From: an uncultured Clostridia bacterium
GTDB lineage: Bacteria; Bacillota; Clostridia; Oscillospirales; Ruminococcaceae
Assembly: GCA_947624375.1 (NCBI GenBank)
Contig: CANQKD010000002.1
Span: 1 to 64,000 of the forward strand
Reading direction: 5' to 3'
DNA: 64,000 bases
This document shows, in pieces, positions 41,853-51,459 of the stretch. The notes beneath the pieces are model-generated. The model ran no database searches. It had not been told where the DNA came from and saw only the letters and a program-made list of their open reading frames with translations. A program made the position numbers and the translations under genes. How positions within the stretch are numbered: the first letter of the stretch is position 1; each line of letters begins with the position of its first letter.

Positions 41853-43001
41853 TCAGCTGTGTATAAAATCCTCCAGCTTGTCTTTCAGCTTATCAATTGC
41901 GCCGCTCTTTTCGGTCTTCTGCATTTCTACATACTCATTAGAGCATATATCGCAGATATACACCACATCTTCGCCGAGCGTAAAGCGTATCTCGCCGACC
42001 TTCTCCTCTGCCGCTATAGGCGCATACACAAACTGCGGCAGAATGACTTCGCTTTTGACTTTATCTGCCTCGTTTGCATACAGAGTGACTGACGGTTCGC
42101 CCACCACAGAACACATTACATTGGGCGTTTTGCCGCCTACAACGCTTAGCGAAAACGCGCGGTAATCGCACTCGGGCGAGATGTTCACCAGCTGAGAAAA
42201 GCCGAAATTAAGCATACGGTTGTGGTCTTGCCAATCATTCGGCGCATCAAGCGTTACGCATATAAGCTTAACGCCGTTTCTCTCACAGCTTGAAATAAGG
42301 CATCTGCCTGCTTTATCTGTAAAGCCCGTTTTAACGCCGTTCACGCCCTCGCAGGTACTCAGCAGCTTATTGCTGTTGGAAAGCCAGCGCTTATATGGCG
42401 GATTGCCGTATTCAAGGCAGGCGGAAGAGGTCGATGCAATTTCAGCAAAGGTTTCGTTCTTCATGCACTCTCTCGCCAGCATTGCCATATCATACGCTGT
42501 GGAATAGTGATCGTCTGTATCATCGTCAAGACCCGACGGCGTTACAAAGTGAGTATCTTTCAGCCCCAGCTGCTGTGCGCGCCTGTTCATCATCGCGACG
42601 AAATTTTCAACGCTGCCTGCAACCTTTACGGCGGCTGCATTGGCGGCATCGTTACCGCTTGGCAGCAGCATACCGTAGCAAAGTATGCGCTTTGTGACCA
42701 GATCGCCCTCTACAAGCCCCATTGACGAGCCCTCTACCTTGATAGCCTCGCTGTCTACCTTGAAATAGTCGTCAAGGCTGCCGCTTTCCATACACAAAAG
42801 CGCGGACATTATCTTGGTGGTGCTTGCCATCTGGCGGCGCTCGTATGCGTTTTTCTCAAATATCACTCTGCCGCTTTCGGCTTCGATAAGCACTGCCGAC
42901 TTCGCCGAAATATCGCTTTCACCAAAAGCTTCAGCCTTACCGACGGGATACAGCCCGACAATAAGGCATACGCTCAATATTACCGATAATATGCGTTTCA
43001 T
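41853..43001 (-). CDS. dacF: D-alanyl-D-alanine carboxypeptidase (DacF/PBP5 family)
   Basis: Secreted or membrane-bound low-molecular-weight penicillin-binding protein that trims peptidoglycan stem peptides. The signal peptide covers residues 1-~25 (ILSVILSVCLIVGLYPVGKAEA). Catalytic motifs are ASTTKIMSALL (SxxK), SGNDAANAAAV (SxN) and GVKTGFTDKAG (KTG). A C-terminal domain and an amphipathic tail (IDKLKDKLEDFIHS) anchor it. ATG 43001 is chosen because GGGAG lies 7 bases before it. The neighbourhood with gerW suggests a role in spore cortex, but vegetative use is also possible. Confidence 0.92.
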   Translation of the reverse strand: MKRILSVILSVCLIVGLYPVGKAEAFGESDISAKSAVLIEAESGRVIFEKNAYERRQMASTTKIMSALLCMESGSLDDYFKVDSEAIKVEGSSMGLVEGDLVTKRILCYGMLLPSGNDAANAAAVKVAGSVENFVAMMNRRAQQLGLKDTHFVTPSGLDDDTDDHYSTAYDMAMLARECMKNETFAEIASTSSACLEYGNPPYKRWLSNSNKLLSTCEGVNGVKTGFTDKAGRCLISSCERNGVKLICVTLDAPNDWQDHNRMLNFGFSQLVNISPECDYRAFSLSVVGGKTPNVMCSVVGEPSVTLYANEADKVKSEVILPQFVYAPIAAEEKVGEIRFTLGEDVVYICDICSNEYVEMQKTEKSGAIDKLKDKLEDFIHS

Positions 43002-43077
43002 TTTGTTCTCCCTCAATATAATATTTATGTTATAATGTGAAGAAGTTTACAAAATGATACGCCGCCGGCTCTGGAAA

Positions 43078-43476
43078 TTATTCCTCGTCAGCTTTTTCAG
43101 CCTTATCAGCCTTTTTCTTATCGAGGAACGCGGTTACCTTGTCTATGACCTCGGGGATCATATTGATAGCGGCGTTCTCTTTAGAGGCGTTTACAGTCAT
43201 TTGCAGCAGCTTTACCTCGCCGTCGGTAATGGCTATAAAAGCAAGCGGATTTATCGTTATTCCTGCGCCCGAGCCGCCGCCGAAGCAGTCTTTAGCCGAG
43301 CTGGTGGGCAGGTCGCTGCCGCCCGATGCAAACCCCAGCGATACCTTTGACACGGGGATTATGGTGGTATGCTCGTTTACTACGATAGGCTTGCCGACCA
43401 CGGTTTCGCAGTCTGCCATTGCCTTTATTTTCTCCATTGCAGTACCTACCAGACTTTCAAGATGTTGTTCACTCAT
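43078..43476 (-). CDS. gerW: GerW/YtfJ family sporulation protein
   Basis: A 132-residue protein of the YtfJ/GerW family, needed for Ger-receptor-independent spore germination in Bacillus. Characteristic pieces are VVGKPIVVNEHTTIIPVSKV, the Gly-rich GGGSGAGITINPLAFI and EVIDKVTAFL. It overlaps the DUF2953 gene by 8 bases. In Bacillus, ytfJ and ytfI (DUF2953) are also neighbours. Presence does not prove sporulation, since many Ruminococcus-like species keep it. Confidence 0.9.
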   Translation of the reverse strand: MSEQHLESLVGTAMEKIKAMADCETVVGKPIVVNEHTTIIPVSKVSLGFASGGSDLPTSSAKDCFGGGSGAGITINPLAFIAITDGEVKLLQMTVNASKENAAINMIPEVIDKVTAFLDKKKADKAEKADEE

Positions 43477-44401
43477 TTGATAACAGCTCCGTTCTATTAG
43501 ATTTTAATTTTGCCTTTTCTTCTTTTTCGCGGCGCTTGCGTTCTTTTCGCGCCTTTATCTTTTGAGGTATCCATATCCTCAGAAAGTTCACACCTGCACA
43601 AAACGCTATGGCTATCAGTGCGCTGGGTCTTACCATTACGACCGTTGCCGCATAATATTCAAAAGCGCTTTCGTTGAATTTACAATAAACCGCGACATTC
43701 TTTGCCCTTACCGTAAATATGCTGTCTATCAGCGAAACGCCGTTTCCAACCGCCGCGCTTAGCTTTCCATAAGCCATTGCGGCATCGTAGGCGTCTTCTT
43801 TGCCGCTTACAAGGCGGATATCAAGCTTTGTAAAACGTATGGTCTTCAGTATTTTTTTGACCGCTTTCCACGCCATGGGGATATACGGCTTAGCCATATT
43901 GAAGTATCGCTTTACCTTTGCAAGACCGCCCTCTTTGTTTGCCTTCTCGGCTTTCGCAGCGGCTTTCTCTGCCTTCTTGGCGGCATTTTCGGCTTTTTTC
44001 TGCTCTTTGATCTCTTTTTTCTGCTCTTTAGTAAGCTTTACTTTTTCGGGCTTGGTTTCTTCGATCTCTTCTATATCTTCTGTATCTTCGGTATTTTCGG
44101 CAATCTGCGCTTCTTCCTGCTCGTCTGCCAGATTTGCCTGCTCTATCATCTTATCTATCTGCTCGTCGGTAAAGTCGGCATCAGAGGGCGGAGACTTTGA
44201 TTTTTTCTCTTTCTTCGGCTTTTTTGCTTTTCCCTTATCTTTTTCGGGTCTGGGGAATATCTTTATAAAAAGCCACTTTATCTCTATAACCGGTTTCTCG
44301 CCGCTTTGGGCGCACAGTGTAACTTTTACAGAAAAATGGAGCAAAATAACGATAAGCGCGATTATTCCCAAAAGTATATAAAGCACTATCACCGTTATCA
44401 T
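43469..44401 (-). CDS. DUF2953 membrane protein (YtfI-like)
   Basis: A 310-residue protein with an N-terminal membrane helix (~3-25), the DUF2953 strand block (VIEIKWLFIKIFPR), a very long charged insert of Lys/Glu/Ala (~60-170, likely coiled coil), and a C-terminal DUF2953 region with a second hydrophobic stretch (YYAATVVMVRPSALIAIAFC). The family sits next to gerW in spore formers and has no proven activity. The charged insert is longer than in Bacillus YtfI. Confidence 0.75.
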   Translation of the reverse strand: MITVIVLYILLGIIALIVILLHFSVKVTLCAQSGEKPVIEIKWLFIKIFPRPEKDKGKAKKPKKEKKSKSPPSDADFTDEQIDKMIEQANLADEQEEAQIAENTEDTEDIEEIEETKPEKVKLTKEQKKEIKEQKKAENAAKKAEKAAAKAEKANKEGGLAKVKRYFNMAKPYIPMAWKAVKKILKTIRFTKLDIRLVSGKEDAYDAAMAYGKLSAAVGNGVSLIDSIFTVRAKNVAVYCKFNESAFEYYAATVVMVRPSALIAIAFCAGVNFLRIWIPQKIKARKERKRREKEEKAKLKSNRTELLSNE

Positions 44402-44428
44402 CTCCTTTTAAAAATGTATTATACTTAC

Positions 44429-44986
44429 TTATTGCTGCTCCTCGGCTGCCGCGGCGACATCATCAAAACTGAGCTGCTCGCGGTCGGCTGTCATATCGGG
44501 GAGCTCGGTTGTTGACGACAGCTGAAAACATCTTAAAAAATTGCTTGTTGTTTTATAAGCTATTGGTCTGCCGGGAAGATCGAGCCTGCCTGCCTCGGCT
44601 ATAAGCCCCTTTTCAACGAGCGAATTTACGGTAGACGAGCTGTCAACGCCTCTCACGCTTTCAACAAAGCCTTTTGTTACGGGCTGGTTATACGCCACAA
44701 TTGTGAGCACTTCCATTGCCGCCGGCGAAAGTGCGGTATTCCGCTTGGTTTCAAGAGCCTTTTTTACAAAACTGCCGTAGCTGTTTTTTACGGTCATCTG
44801 ATACTCGCCGTCAAGCTCCAAAACACAAAGCGAGGTGTCTGCAAGCCTGTCATTGAGAAGCCTTACTATTTTGGGCACTTCGCTTTCCTCTATCTCAAGC
44901 GCCTGCGAGAGCTTCGCCTTGTCAAGCGGTTCGCCGCTGGCAAAGAGCGCCGCCTCTGTAAAATTTACCAGTTCATCTATCTGCAT
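44429..44986 (-). CDS. scpB: Segregation and condensation protein B
   Basis: Kleisin-associated winged-helix protein that, with ScpA and SMC, compacts and segregates the chromosome. It has 185 residues and two winged-helix domains (NFTEAALFASGEPLDKAKLS and LSPAAMEVLTIVAYNQPVTK), plus an acidic/Gln tail. The start overlaps scpA by 14 bases, the usual scpAB coupling. Confidence 0.93.
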   Translation of the reverse strand: MQIDELVNFTEAALFASGEPLDKAKLSQALEIEESEVPKIVRLLNDRLADTSLCVLELDGEYQMTVKNSYGSFVKKALETKRNTALSPAAMEVLTIVAYNQPVTKGFVESVRGVDSSSTVNSLVEKGLIAEAGRLDLPGRPIAYKTTSNFLRCFQLSSTTELPDMTADREQLSFDDVAAAAEEQQ

Positions 44987-45866
44987 ATGTATTAGCCTTT
45001 CTCAAATATCCCCACAGGTTGGCTTTTCTAAGCGTTCCCTGCGCGACAGTATAATGCCTTATTGCGCTGTTGTTCCAAAGATTCACTTTCGGTGAAACGC
45101 TCTTTTTGCCGCTCTTGGGTATGTTTTCTTCCTGCGGCTGATCTTCTGCATTAACCGCTCTTTTTCTTGCTTCTGCAAAATACAGAACGCTGTTATCATC
45201 GCTGAGCCTTATCCTGCCCGATTTTGTGAGCTCCAGCACTGCAAGAAACGTTGCTACCCTCTCGCTTTTATCGGTAAGTCCGTCATACAGCCTGTCCATT
45301 TTGCAAGAGCCTGTGCTGTAAAGCGTTTTCATTATATGCATTATCTTTGAAGTTACCGAAACTATCCTGCGTGAAACAATAGGCTCAAAAACTGCGGCTT
45401 TTATGGGCTTTGTTCTTTGCGCTCTGGCGAATATGCCCATATAAGCTTCTCTCAGCACCTGAGGCGAATGGATAACGTTATAAGTCTTATCCACCGGCAG
45501 TTTCATAGGCTCTCTTACAAAGCTCTCGCCGCCTATATACTTTTCAGAGAGCATTTTTGCAGCCATTTTGCACATAGAATACTCTATGAGCCTGCCCTCC
45601 AGCTCTTTTTTGAGTTCCTGAGCTTCTTCGGGCTTTGGCAGCAGGCTGATGGTCTTTATATATATGAGCCGCGCAGCCATTTCGAGAAACTCCCCTGCTG
45701 TTTCAAGGTCGGTATCTTCGGCGTTGTCTATATACGCAAGATACTGCTCCAGCAGCGAGGATATCTCTATATCGTAAATATTGAGCTTATGCTTTGTTAT
45801 CAGGTACAAAAGCAGGTCGAGAGGTCCTTCAAAGTCTTTCAGTTTAAAGGTAAGTTCTTCATTCAT
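44973..45866 (-). CDS. scpA: Segregation and condensation protein A (kleisin)
   Basis: A 297-residue kleisin linking SMC heads. The N-terminus FKLKDFEGPLDLLLYLI and KHKLNIYDIEISSLLEQYL are family hallmarks; YIKTISLLPKPEEAQELKKE lies in the middle. A winged helix at ~185-245 is followed by a C-terminal extension (KSVSPKVNLWNNSAIRHYTV) not present in shorter homologues. It lies 6 bases after the M50 protease gene. Confidence 0.92.
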   Translation of the reverse strand: MNEELTFKLKDFEGPLDLLLYLITKHKLNIYDIEISSLLEQYLAYIDNAEDTDLETAGEFLEMAARLIYIKTISLLPKPEEAQELKKELEGRLIEYSMCKMAAKMLSEKYIGGESFVREPMKLPVDKTYNVIHSPQVLREAYMGIFARAQRTKPIKAAVFEPIVSRRIVSVTSKIMHIMKTLYSTGSCKMDRLYDGLTDKSERVATFLAVLELTKSGRIRLSDDNSVLYFAEARKRAVNAEDQPQEENIPKSGKKSVSPKVNLWNNSAIRHYTVAQGTLRKANLWGYLRKANTYADR

Positions 45867-45872
45867 CTGCTT

Positions 45873-46565
45873 TTACACCAACGCCTCTATCCAGTTTGTT
45901 GCCAAAGCAAACAGATCAAACAGCTTGCCGTCTATAAAGCCCAGCGGTCTTGAAAGTATGCCGGAAAACATAAGCGCCATGAACACCACGCTTATAATAA
46001 GCTGATTCTCGGCGAGTATTCTTTCATATTTAGCCGAGGTGAAGTATGAAAGAATTTTTGAACCGTCGAGCGGCGGCACGGGTATCAGGTTGAACACCGC
46101 AAGACCGATATTTATAGTAACAAGGAAGTAGAAAAGCCATATCGCGTAGTACAGACCCGTATTGTTGGTGCCTGTGATATAGTATATAATGCCGTTTTCC
46201 ATCATATAGTCATCAGAAACGCCCAGCAGCACTCTCAGCACTATCATGGAAATAATCGCCACAATAATATTTGAAGCAGGACCTGCCAGCGCGGTCAGGG
46301 CGATATCGCGGCGGTAGTGCTTAAAATGCAGAGGGTTTACCGGCACAGGCTTAGCCCAGCCAAAACCGGTGAACACCAGCAGTATCGCGCCGATAGGGTC
46401 GATATGCGCCAATGGGTTCATCGTAAGTCTGCCCATATATTTTGCGGTATAGTCGCCGCATCTTTCAGCCATCCACGCGTGGGCGAGCTCGTGTATCGGC
46501 AGCACCATAAATATAATAAGTATTCTTGTACCGTACTCAATGACAGTCTGAGCATCAAGATGCAT
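45873..46565 (-). CDS. Site-2 protease (M50) family protein
   Basis: Intramembrane zinc metalloprotease of 230 residues with five or so helices. The metal site is VLPIHELAHAWMAERCG (HExxH) and the second motif NPLAHIDPIGA supplies an Asp ligand region. It lacks a PDZ domain, as in the small SpoIVFB-like/YwhC group. It heads the M50-scpA-scpB run, a common Firmicute order. Substrate is unknown. SD GGAG is 9 bases before the ATG. Confidence 0.88.
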   Translation of the reverse strand: MHLDAQTVIEYGTRILIIFMVLPIHELAHAWMAERCGDYTAKYMGRLTMNPLAHIDPIGAILLVFTGFGWAKPVPVNPLHFKHYRRDIALTALAGPASNIIVAIISMIVLRVLLGVSDDYMMENGIIYYITGTNNTGLYYAIWLFYFLVTINIGLAVFNLIPVPPLDGSKILSYFTSAKYERILAENQLIISVVFMALMFSGILSRPLGFIDGKLFDLFALATNWIEALV

Positions 46566-46709
46566 ACCTGTTGTCTCCTTTTTAATAACAGTTACACTTA
46601 TTATAATATATTTTTATTAAAATTACAAGGCTATTTTAAGCATTTTTTTGTGAGAACGTATAAAATTTTTAAAAAATTGCCCCTAAAGCAAATTTTTTTT
46701 GAAAATCTC

Positions 46710-46738
46710 TTGCAATTTGAATTGATTTCTGCTAAAAT
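46710..46738 (+). promoter_or_regulatory. Promoter of rpmB
   Basis: TTGCAA (46710-46715), 17-base spacer, TAAAAT (46733-46738). Confidence 0.7.
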
Positions 46739-46784
46739 AGTAATGTTGCATATTTTAAAAATTTCAAAAGGGGGTGCAACCTGT

Positions 46785-46970
46785 ATGGCAAAATGTGATT
46801 TTTGCGGCAAGGGTGTAACTTTTGGTATCAAGGTATCTCACTCACACAGAAGAACAAACAGAACATGGAAGCCTAACGTAAAGAGGGTAAAGGCTGTTGT
46901 CAACGGCACTCCTTGTCACGTTTACGCTTGTTCAAGATGTCTGCGCTCGGGAAAAGTTGAGAGAGCGTAA
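46785..46970 (+). CDS. rpmB: Large-subunit ribosomal protein bL28
   Basis: A 61-residue ribosomal protein of the 50S subunit. It has two CxxC pairs (CDFC near the start and CSRC near the end), so it is the zinc-binding form. SHRRTNRTWKPNVKRV is the conserved core. ATG 46785 follows a GGGGGTG SD-like run. The frame upstream of this ATG is not part of the protein. It is monocistronic and convergent with the repeat island and the LtaS gene. Confidence 0.95.
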   Translation: MAKCDFCGKGVTFGIKVSHSHRRTNRTWKPNVKRVKAVVNGTPCHVYACSRCLRSGKVERA

Positions 46971-46995
46971 GATAAAATGACCGCATAAAAAGAAT

Positions 46996-47031
46996 CTGCC
47001 CGTTTCGGTTAATGAAACAGGCAGTTTTTTT
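46996..47031 (+). terminator. Terminator of rpmB
   Basis: CTGCC-GTTTC...GAAAC-GGCAG stem followed by seven T. Confidence 0.85.
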
Positions 47032-47039
47032 GTTTAGAC

Positions 47040-47961
47040 GAAAGTGTTCATCGTCACACAACACACAAAAGTTTCAAGTCTTGTCAAGAAAGGGAAAGTT
47101 TTCGCTGCTAGAGGTTAGAAGTAAGAAATGCAGACTTATCCGTACTGCAAATTATATTATAGCCCGACCCACAAACCTCCCCAAAAGGAACATCTGGCAG
47201 AATATTCTTCCGCCTGCGTTGGGGGAGCAAACCGTGGCTTTTGGGGGATGTAGGCATGGCTGATATGAAATTATATTTTTTCGCAGTACGTTGCAATTCA
47301 ATTTTCCCGCACTACTGACCTCCGTTGCCTTGCAAACAAAACCTATGCGTATTTCGCTATTTAGCCGTAATCTCAAAGGCACGAAGTTCCGAGCGAAGAG
47401 GTATCGAATTTTCACCAAGGCTCAGCGCGTGGTCGTAGGTGTCGGGTATAGCGGTCGCAAGCGACCGCTTATAGGGAGCTCGAGGGAAAATTTTAGATAA
47501 GAAGGGAGCAAGTTTCGCAAGAAACTTGTGGCGAACGTTTACGTTCGCTATGGAGCCTGCGCGCCCTGCCTTGCAGATACACTCCCTATATCCCTATGGT
47601 TTTCCCCTCGAACAGAAGTGCGCAAAAATAATAATATTTTGTTTTCTATGAATTTTTCACATTGTACGGCGTTCCATAATGGAACGCGGAAAGAGAGATA
47701 TGCGCTACAACAAAGGGAGGCTCTCTCTTGCAGAGCCTCCCCTCTATTAAAACAGTCCACCGGACTGTTTTAATATTCACCCCTCTCAGAGCGCCTGACG
47801 TGTTTTCGGGGGCGCCGCCCCCGTACCCCTGCGACCCTTTTGAAAAAGGGTCGATCGAAAACTTTTAATTTCTTGACAAGTACTTAAAGTTTTGTGCATT
47901 ATGTGGCGTTGCACAGCTCCGCAGGTGGCGCGTAAGCGCGATTATAAAGAAAATCCACTTC
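47040..47961. repeat. Hairpin-module island B
   Basis: About 920 bases with no credible gene. Inverted ends (47084-47107 and 47854-47882) share TCAAGAAA and AAGTTTTCG with island A. Next to the left end is a short heptamer array (GAGGTTA GAAGTAA GAAATGC, 47111-47131). Further modules are GCGGTCGC/GCGACCGC, GCGTTCCA/TGGAACGC, GGGAGGCTCT/AGAGCCTCCC, AAAACAGTCC/GGACTGTTTT and GGGGGC/GCCCCC. The right half, from the GGCGTTCCATAATGGAACGC hairpin to the right end, has the same order of modules as island A. Confidence 0.72.
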
Positions 47962-50133
47962 CTACGACGCGTCTTCCTCAGTCGCCCCGTTCTCCTGCTC
48001 TCGGATAAGATCATGATAGATTATTGAATTCGACACCTCAATGCGCTTTTCGGCGTAGTCTGAATAATACTGGATATACTCATCATCTACAACGCCGTCG
48101 TTTATAAGTGCTGTCATATTCTCCTCAGAGTAGTCCCCTGCCGTTGACTTGAACGCTCCGTCACGCTCCTCGGAATACACGGGGCTGACGTAATCTTTAT
48201 ACACCTGATTGCAGGAAACCACGGTCGATAGGTTCTTATACTTCGTAAGGTCGAAATAGTCGCCCGACTGGCTGTCGTAATAAACTTTATCGGTTATAAA
48301 GCTGGCATCGGGCAGGATAACTATATTCTCCTCGTTCTTTTTAAGGCTGAATATATCTGTGCCGAGGGCATAATCACTTTCAAACCCGAACATATTGCCA
48401 AGCGTGGGCAGGCAGTCATACATACCCATTATTTTGGTTATTTCCTTTGGCTCGCAGGGCATATCTTTCGCCCAGATTATAAACGGCACGCCGCGGTTGA
48501 GGTTATACATAAAGTCGTTTATCTCGATATATCCCTCGTCGTCGTCATCGAGAGCCTCGCCTGTGAACGGGTCATAGTTATAATAGTATTCATACTCGGG
48601 CTCTTTTATTTTGGCATCGTGGTCGCCGTAGATAGCTATAACGGTATCTTCCAGCAGTCCTGCGCTGTCAAGGTCGCTTATGAACTGACCTATGGCTTCA
48701 TCTGCATAGTGCACTGACTTGAAATAGCTGCCAAGCGTTGTACCCTCGAGAAAATCGGCCGATACTTCTTCATAAGAGCCTGTAGCTTCGTTATACTTCT
48801 TATACTTGAAATCAACTTGATAGTCGCTGTAATTCTCGATATCTGTAAACGGGGTATGGTTGGTGAGCATTATCATAGTGCCGTAGAAATTCTCATGCTC
48901 CTGCGCTATCTGCTGTATTTTTGAGATAGACTGTCTGAAAAACGATTTATCCGAAAGCCCGAGACCTATAGTTTCATCTATAATAAAATCGTTAGAAGAA
49001 TGGTATAATCTTTGGTAGCCGAGAGAACTGTGCAGGTTGAGCCTGTTCCAATAAGAGCCGTTGTTGCCGTGCATACTGAACGCATAGTATCCCTTTTCGC
49101 CGAGCAATTTCGGTATTGAGATATAGTCTCTGTCCCAGTAGTTTATTGCGACCGTTCCGCTGGAGGCAGGCAGCATGGAAGTTGAGAAGACAAACTCGCT
49201 GTCGGAGCTTGTTCCTACGCTTTCCTGCGAATGGAAGTTTGAAAAATACAGACCCTCGCTTGCAAGCTTTTTAAGGTTAGGTGTGAGCGGTTCGCCGTTT
49301 ATATATGTATCTAGTGTGAAACTCTGTATACTTTCGGCGTGTATGACCAGCAGATTTTTGCCCTTGAAGATATCGGTATACTCATTCTTGCCGCGGCTGT
49401 CACTGTTGCCGTCATAAAATTCGGAGAAAGCCTGCTGGCTTTCCTCATAGCCCCACACGGTATTGAATTTTGCCGAGATGGATGACACTACGTCGCTTAT
49501 CTCATAAATGCACACGCCGAACTTACCCAGGACGTATTCTCTGTTCCACTGTTTACGAAGCTTTGAAAAGTCTGAGCCCTGAAGTGTTACAGCAAACACA
49601 GCCAGGCATATGACACCTGCCAGCACCAGCTTACCGGGGTTCTTCTTGCCTTTCTGGGCGTTCGCGGCATTTTCAAAGTGCTGAGGTCTGCGCTTTTTGA
49701 GAAGAAAGTGTACAACTATCACAAGCGGCACCGACCATATGAAAACGAGGTCTTTAAGCTCCAAGATATAGCCCGTTACCGCATTTGCCACGCCGCCCAG
49801 CTGCGAGGCTGTAGACAAAAGCGACAGAGATATGAACGAGCGGTAGTTTGTATAATACACCGAATTCGCGCCGCAGAGAAATGCGAACACACCTGCCATA
49901 ATGCTATAATAGATAACGCGGCGTTTAGGCTTTATAAGAAAACCTATCGAACAGAATATAAGGCACATACCAAGCTCGGCGAGTATGGGTCTTACCGCCC
50001 AGTAGTTTTTCACCGTGAACGCGCGCAGTATATATGAATTTATCAAGCAGCCGACAACAAAAGAAAGCATTACATAGTTATGCGATGCGTACCCGAGTAT
50101 TTTATTTTTTATACTCTTCAGTTTCTCTTTCAT
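47962..50133 (-). CDS. LtaS-type lipoteichoic acid synthase/sulfatase family protein
   Basis: Polytopic phosphoglycerol transferase-like protein of 723 residues. Five N-terminal helices lie within residues ~15-200, and the external sulfatase-fold domain spans ~265-620. The catalytic Thr is expected in VGTSSDSEF; metal-site parts include IHAESIQSF and IAIYGDHDAKI. It probably polymerises glycerol phosphate on a lipid anchor. ATG 50133 is chosen over 50172 because GAGGAT lies 8 bases before it. The 100-residue acidic C-terminal extension is longer than in Staphylococcus LtaS. Confidence 0.85.
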   Translation of the reverse strand: MKEKLKSIKNKILGYASHNYVMLSFVVGCLINSYILRAFTVKNYWAVRPILAELGMCLIFCSIGFLIKPKRRVIYYSIMAGVFAFLCGANSVYYTNYRSFISLSLLSTASQLGGVANAVTGYILELKDLVFIWSVPLVIVVHFLLKKRRPQHFENAANAQKGKKNPGKLVLAGVICLAVFAVTLQGSDFSKLRKQWNREYVLGKFGVCIYEISDVVSSISAKFNTVWGYEESQQAFSEFYDGNSDSRGKNEYTDIFKGKNLLVIHAESIQSFTLDTYINGEPLTPNLKKLASEGLYFSNFHSQESVGTSSDSEFVFSTSMLPASSGTVAINYWDRDYISIPKLLGEKGYYAFSMHGNNGSYWNRLNLHSSLGYQRLYHSSNDFIIDETIGLGLSDKSFFRQSISKIQQIAQEHENFYGTMIMLTNHTPFTDIENYSDYQVDFKYKKYNEATGSYEEVSADFLEGTTLGSYFKSVHYADEAIGQFISDLDSAGLLEDTVIAIYGDHDAKIKEPEYEYYYNYDPFTGEALDDDDEGYIEINDFMYNLNRGVPFIIWAKDMPCEPKEITKIMGMYDCLPTLGNMFGFESDYALGTDIFSLKKNEENIVILPDASFITDKVYYDSQSGDYFDLTKYKNLSTVVSCNQVYKDYVSPVYSEERDGAFKSTAGDYSEENMTALINDGVVDDEYIQYYSDYAEKRIEVSNSIIYHDLIREQENGATEEDAS

Positions 50134-50203
50134 ATATTTATCCTCACGTTGTGTGTTCTGCGAAAAGATCACGCAAAATGTATTTATACTATTTCACTGA
50201 TTT

Positions 50204-50232
50204 ATTGTAATACTTTTTGTCCGGATTGTCAA
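50204..50232 (-). promoter_or_regulatory. Promoter of the LtaS-type gene
   Basis: Minus strand: TTGACA (50227-50232), 17-base spacer, TACAAT (50204-50209). Confidence 0.8.
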
Positions 50233-50355
50233 CAGTTAAAATATAACTATAAGAAATTTGCAAGTATTTTTGTATAAAATTCTACATAAGCGCTTATCGG
50301 CGGCGCGGCGTTTTTGTGATTTTGCTTGAACGTATGTAATTTTTTATATAAGCAC

Positions 50356-50384
50356 TTGAAAATTTTAATATAATATGTTACAAT
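50356..50384 (+). promoter_or_regulatory. Promoter of the DHH phosphoesterase gene
   Basis: TTGAAA (50356-50361), 17-base spacer, TACAAT (50379-50384); SD AAGGAG follows at about 50400. Confidence 0.75.
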
Positions 50385-50413
50385 ATGTACATATTAAATA
50401 AGGAGAGAAAGAA

Positions 50414-51395
50414 ATGGATCTGGCAAAACTTGTTGATATACTGAAATGCGGCAGGGTGTTCATACAGATGCACAACTACCCTGACCCTGATGCGATAGCC
50501 TCGGCGTTTGGTTTACAAAAGCTGCTTGAAAAATTCGGCATAAAGCCTGTTATCTGCTACGACGGCGCGGCGGAAAAGCTGACGGCTATTACGATGCTGA
50601 GCAATTTTTCGATAAGCATTGTACACTGCCACGACATAACCGACATGACAGAAAACGACAAAATAGTTGCCATAGATGCGCAGAAGCACAACTCAAATCT
50701 GACGGATCTTGTGGGCGATGAAGTGGCGTGCATTGACCACCACCCGACGAAGTTTGAATGCGAATATCAGTACAAAGACGTGCGCATTGTTGGTGCGTGC
50801 TCCTCTATAATAGCCGAGTATTACTTTGCAAACGGCATTGAGCCAGACAAAAACGTTGCCTCGGCTCTGGTATACGGCATCAAGATGGACACGGCGGATT
50901 TTTCGCGCGGGGTAAAGCAGTTTGACGTTGATATGTACGCGAAGCTTTTCAAGTATGCTGACAACGATCTGCTGGACAGAATGAAGCTGAACACGATGGA
51001 ATTTGCCGACCTGAAGGCATACGGCAGCGCGATAGAGAACATCAAAGTATACGACAACGTGGGTTTTGCGTTCATACCGTTTGAATGCCCCGATGCGCTT
51101 ATTTGCGATGATATCCGACTTTATTCTGGCGCTGGATATTATTGAATTCAGCGTGGTCTACGCAGTGAGGGGCACGGGCTACAAGTTTTCGGTGCGCTCA
51201 GAAAGACCCGAACTGCACGCAGGCAAGATAATAAGCATAGCTCTGGCAGACTGCGGCAGCGGCGGCGGTCACGCACGAATGGCAGGCGGCTTTGCCGATG
51301 GCTCGAAGCTTGCAAGTGACGGGTCGGTGCCTGAAAAAGTGCGCAGCCTGTTCGGCAAGGCTATCAGGGAATACAAGGCGGAGTACGGGGTGTAG
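50414..51395 (+). pseudogene. DHH-family phosphoesterase (NrnA-like), frameshifted
   Basis: NrnA-type enzymes degrade nanoRNAs and cyclic-dinucleotide products such as pApA. The N-terminal part (50414 on) has DHH motifs HNYPDPDAIAS, IVAIDAQKHNS, CIDHHPT and GIKMDTADFSRG. The C-terminal DHHA1 part, with GGGHARMAGG, continues in another frame from ~51105. The break is at the TTT of 51102-51104: removing one T gives CTT ATT GCG ATG ATA TCC and a continuous protein of about 326 residues, the family length. As written, translation stops at 51145 without DHHA1. It could be a true lesion, a sequencing error, or a programmed slip, the last being least likely as the T-run is short. Confidence 0.85.
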
Positions 51396-51418
51396 AGAAA
51401 TTTCATATTGAATAAATT

Positions 51419-51457
51419 AACCGCTGCTCGTGAGTATGCCACAAGCGGCGGTTTTAT
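51419..51457 (+). terminator. Terminator of the DHH gene
   Basis: AACCGCTGCT...AGCGGCGGTT stem with a T-rich tail (TTTTATT). Confidence 0.7.
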
Positions 51458-51459
51458 TA

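Noticed and set aside
46317..46784. Long N-terminal extension of ribosomal protein bL28
   Set aside because: The frame upstream of 46785 crosses the promoter and an antisense gene; bL28 of normal length starts at the ATG after GGGGGTG.
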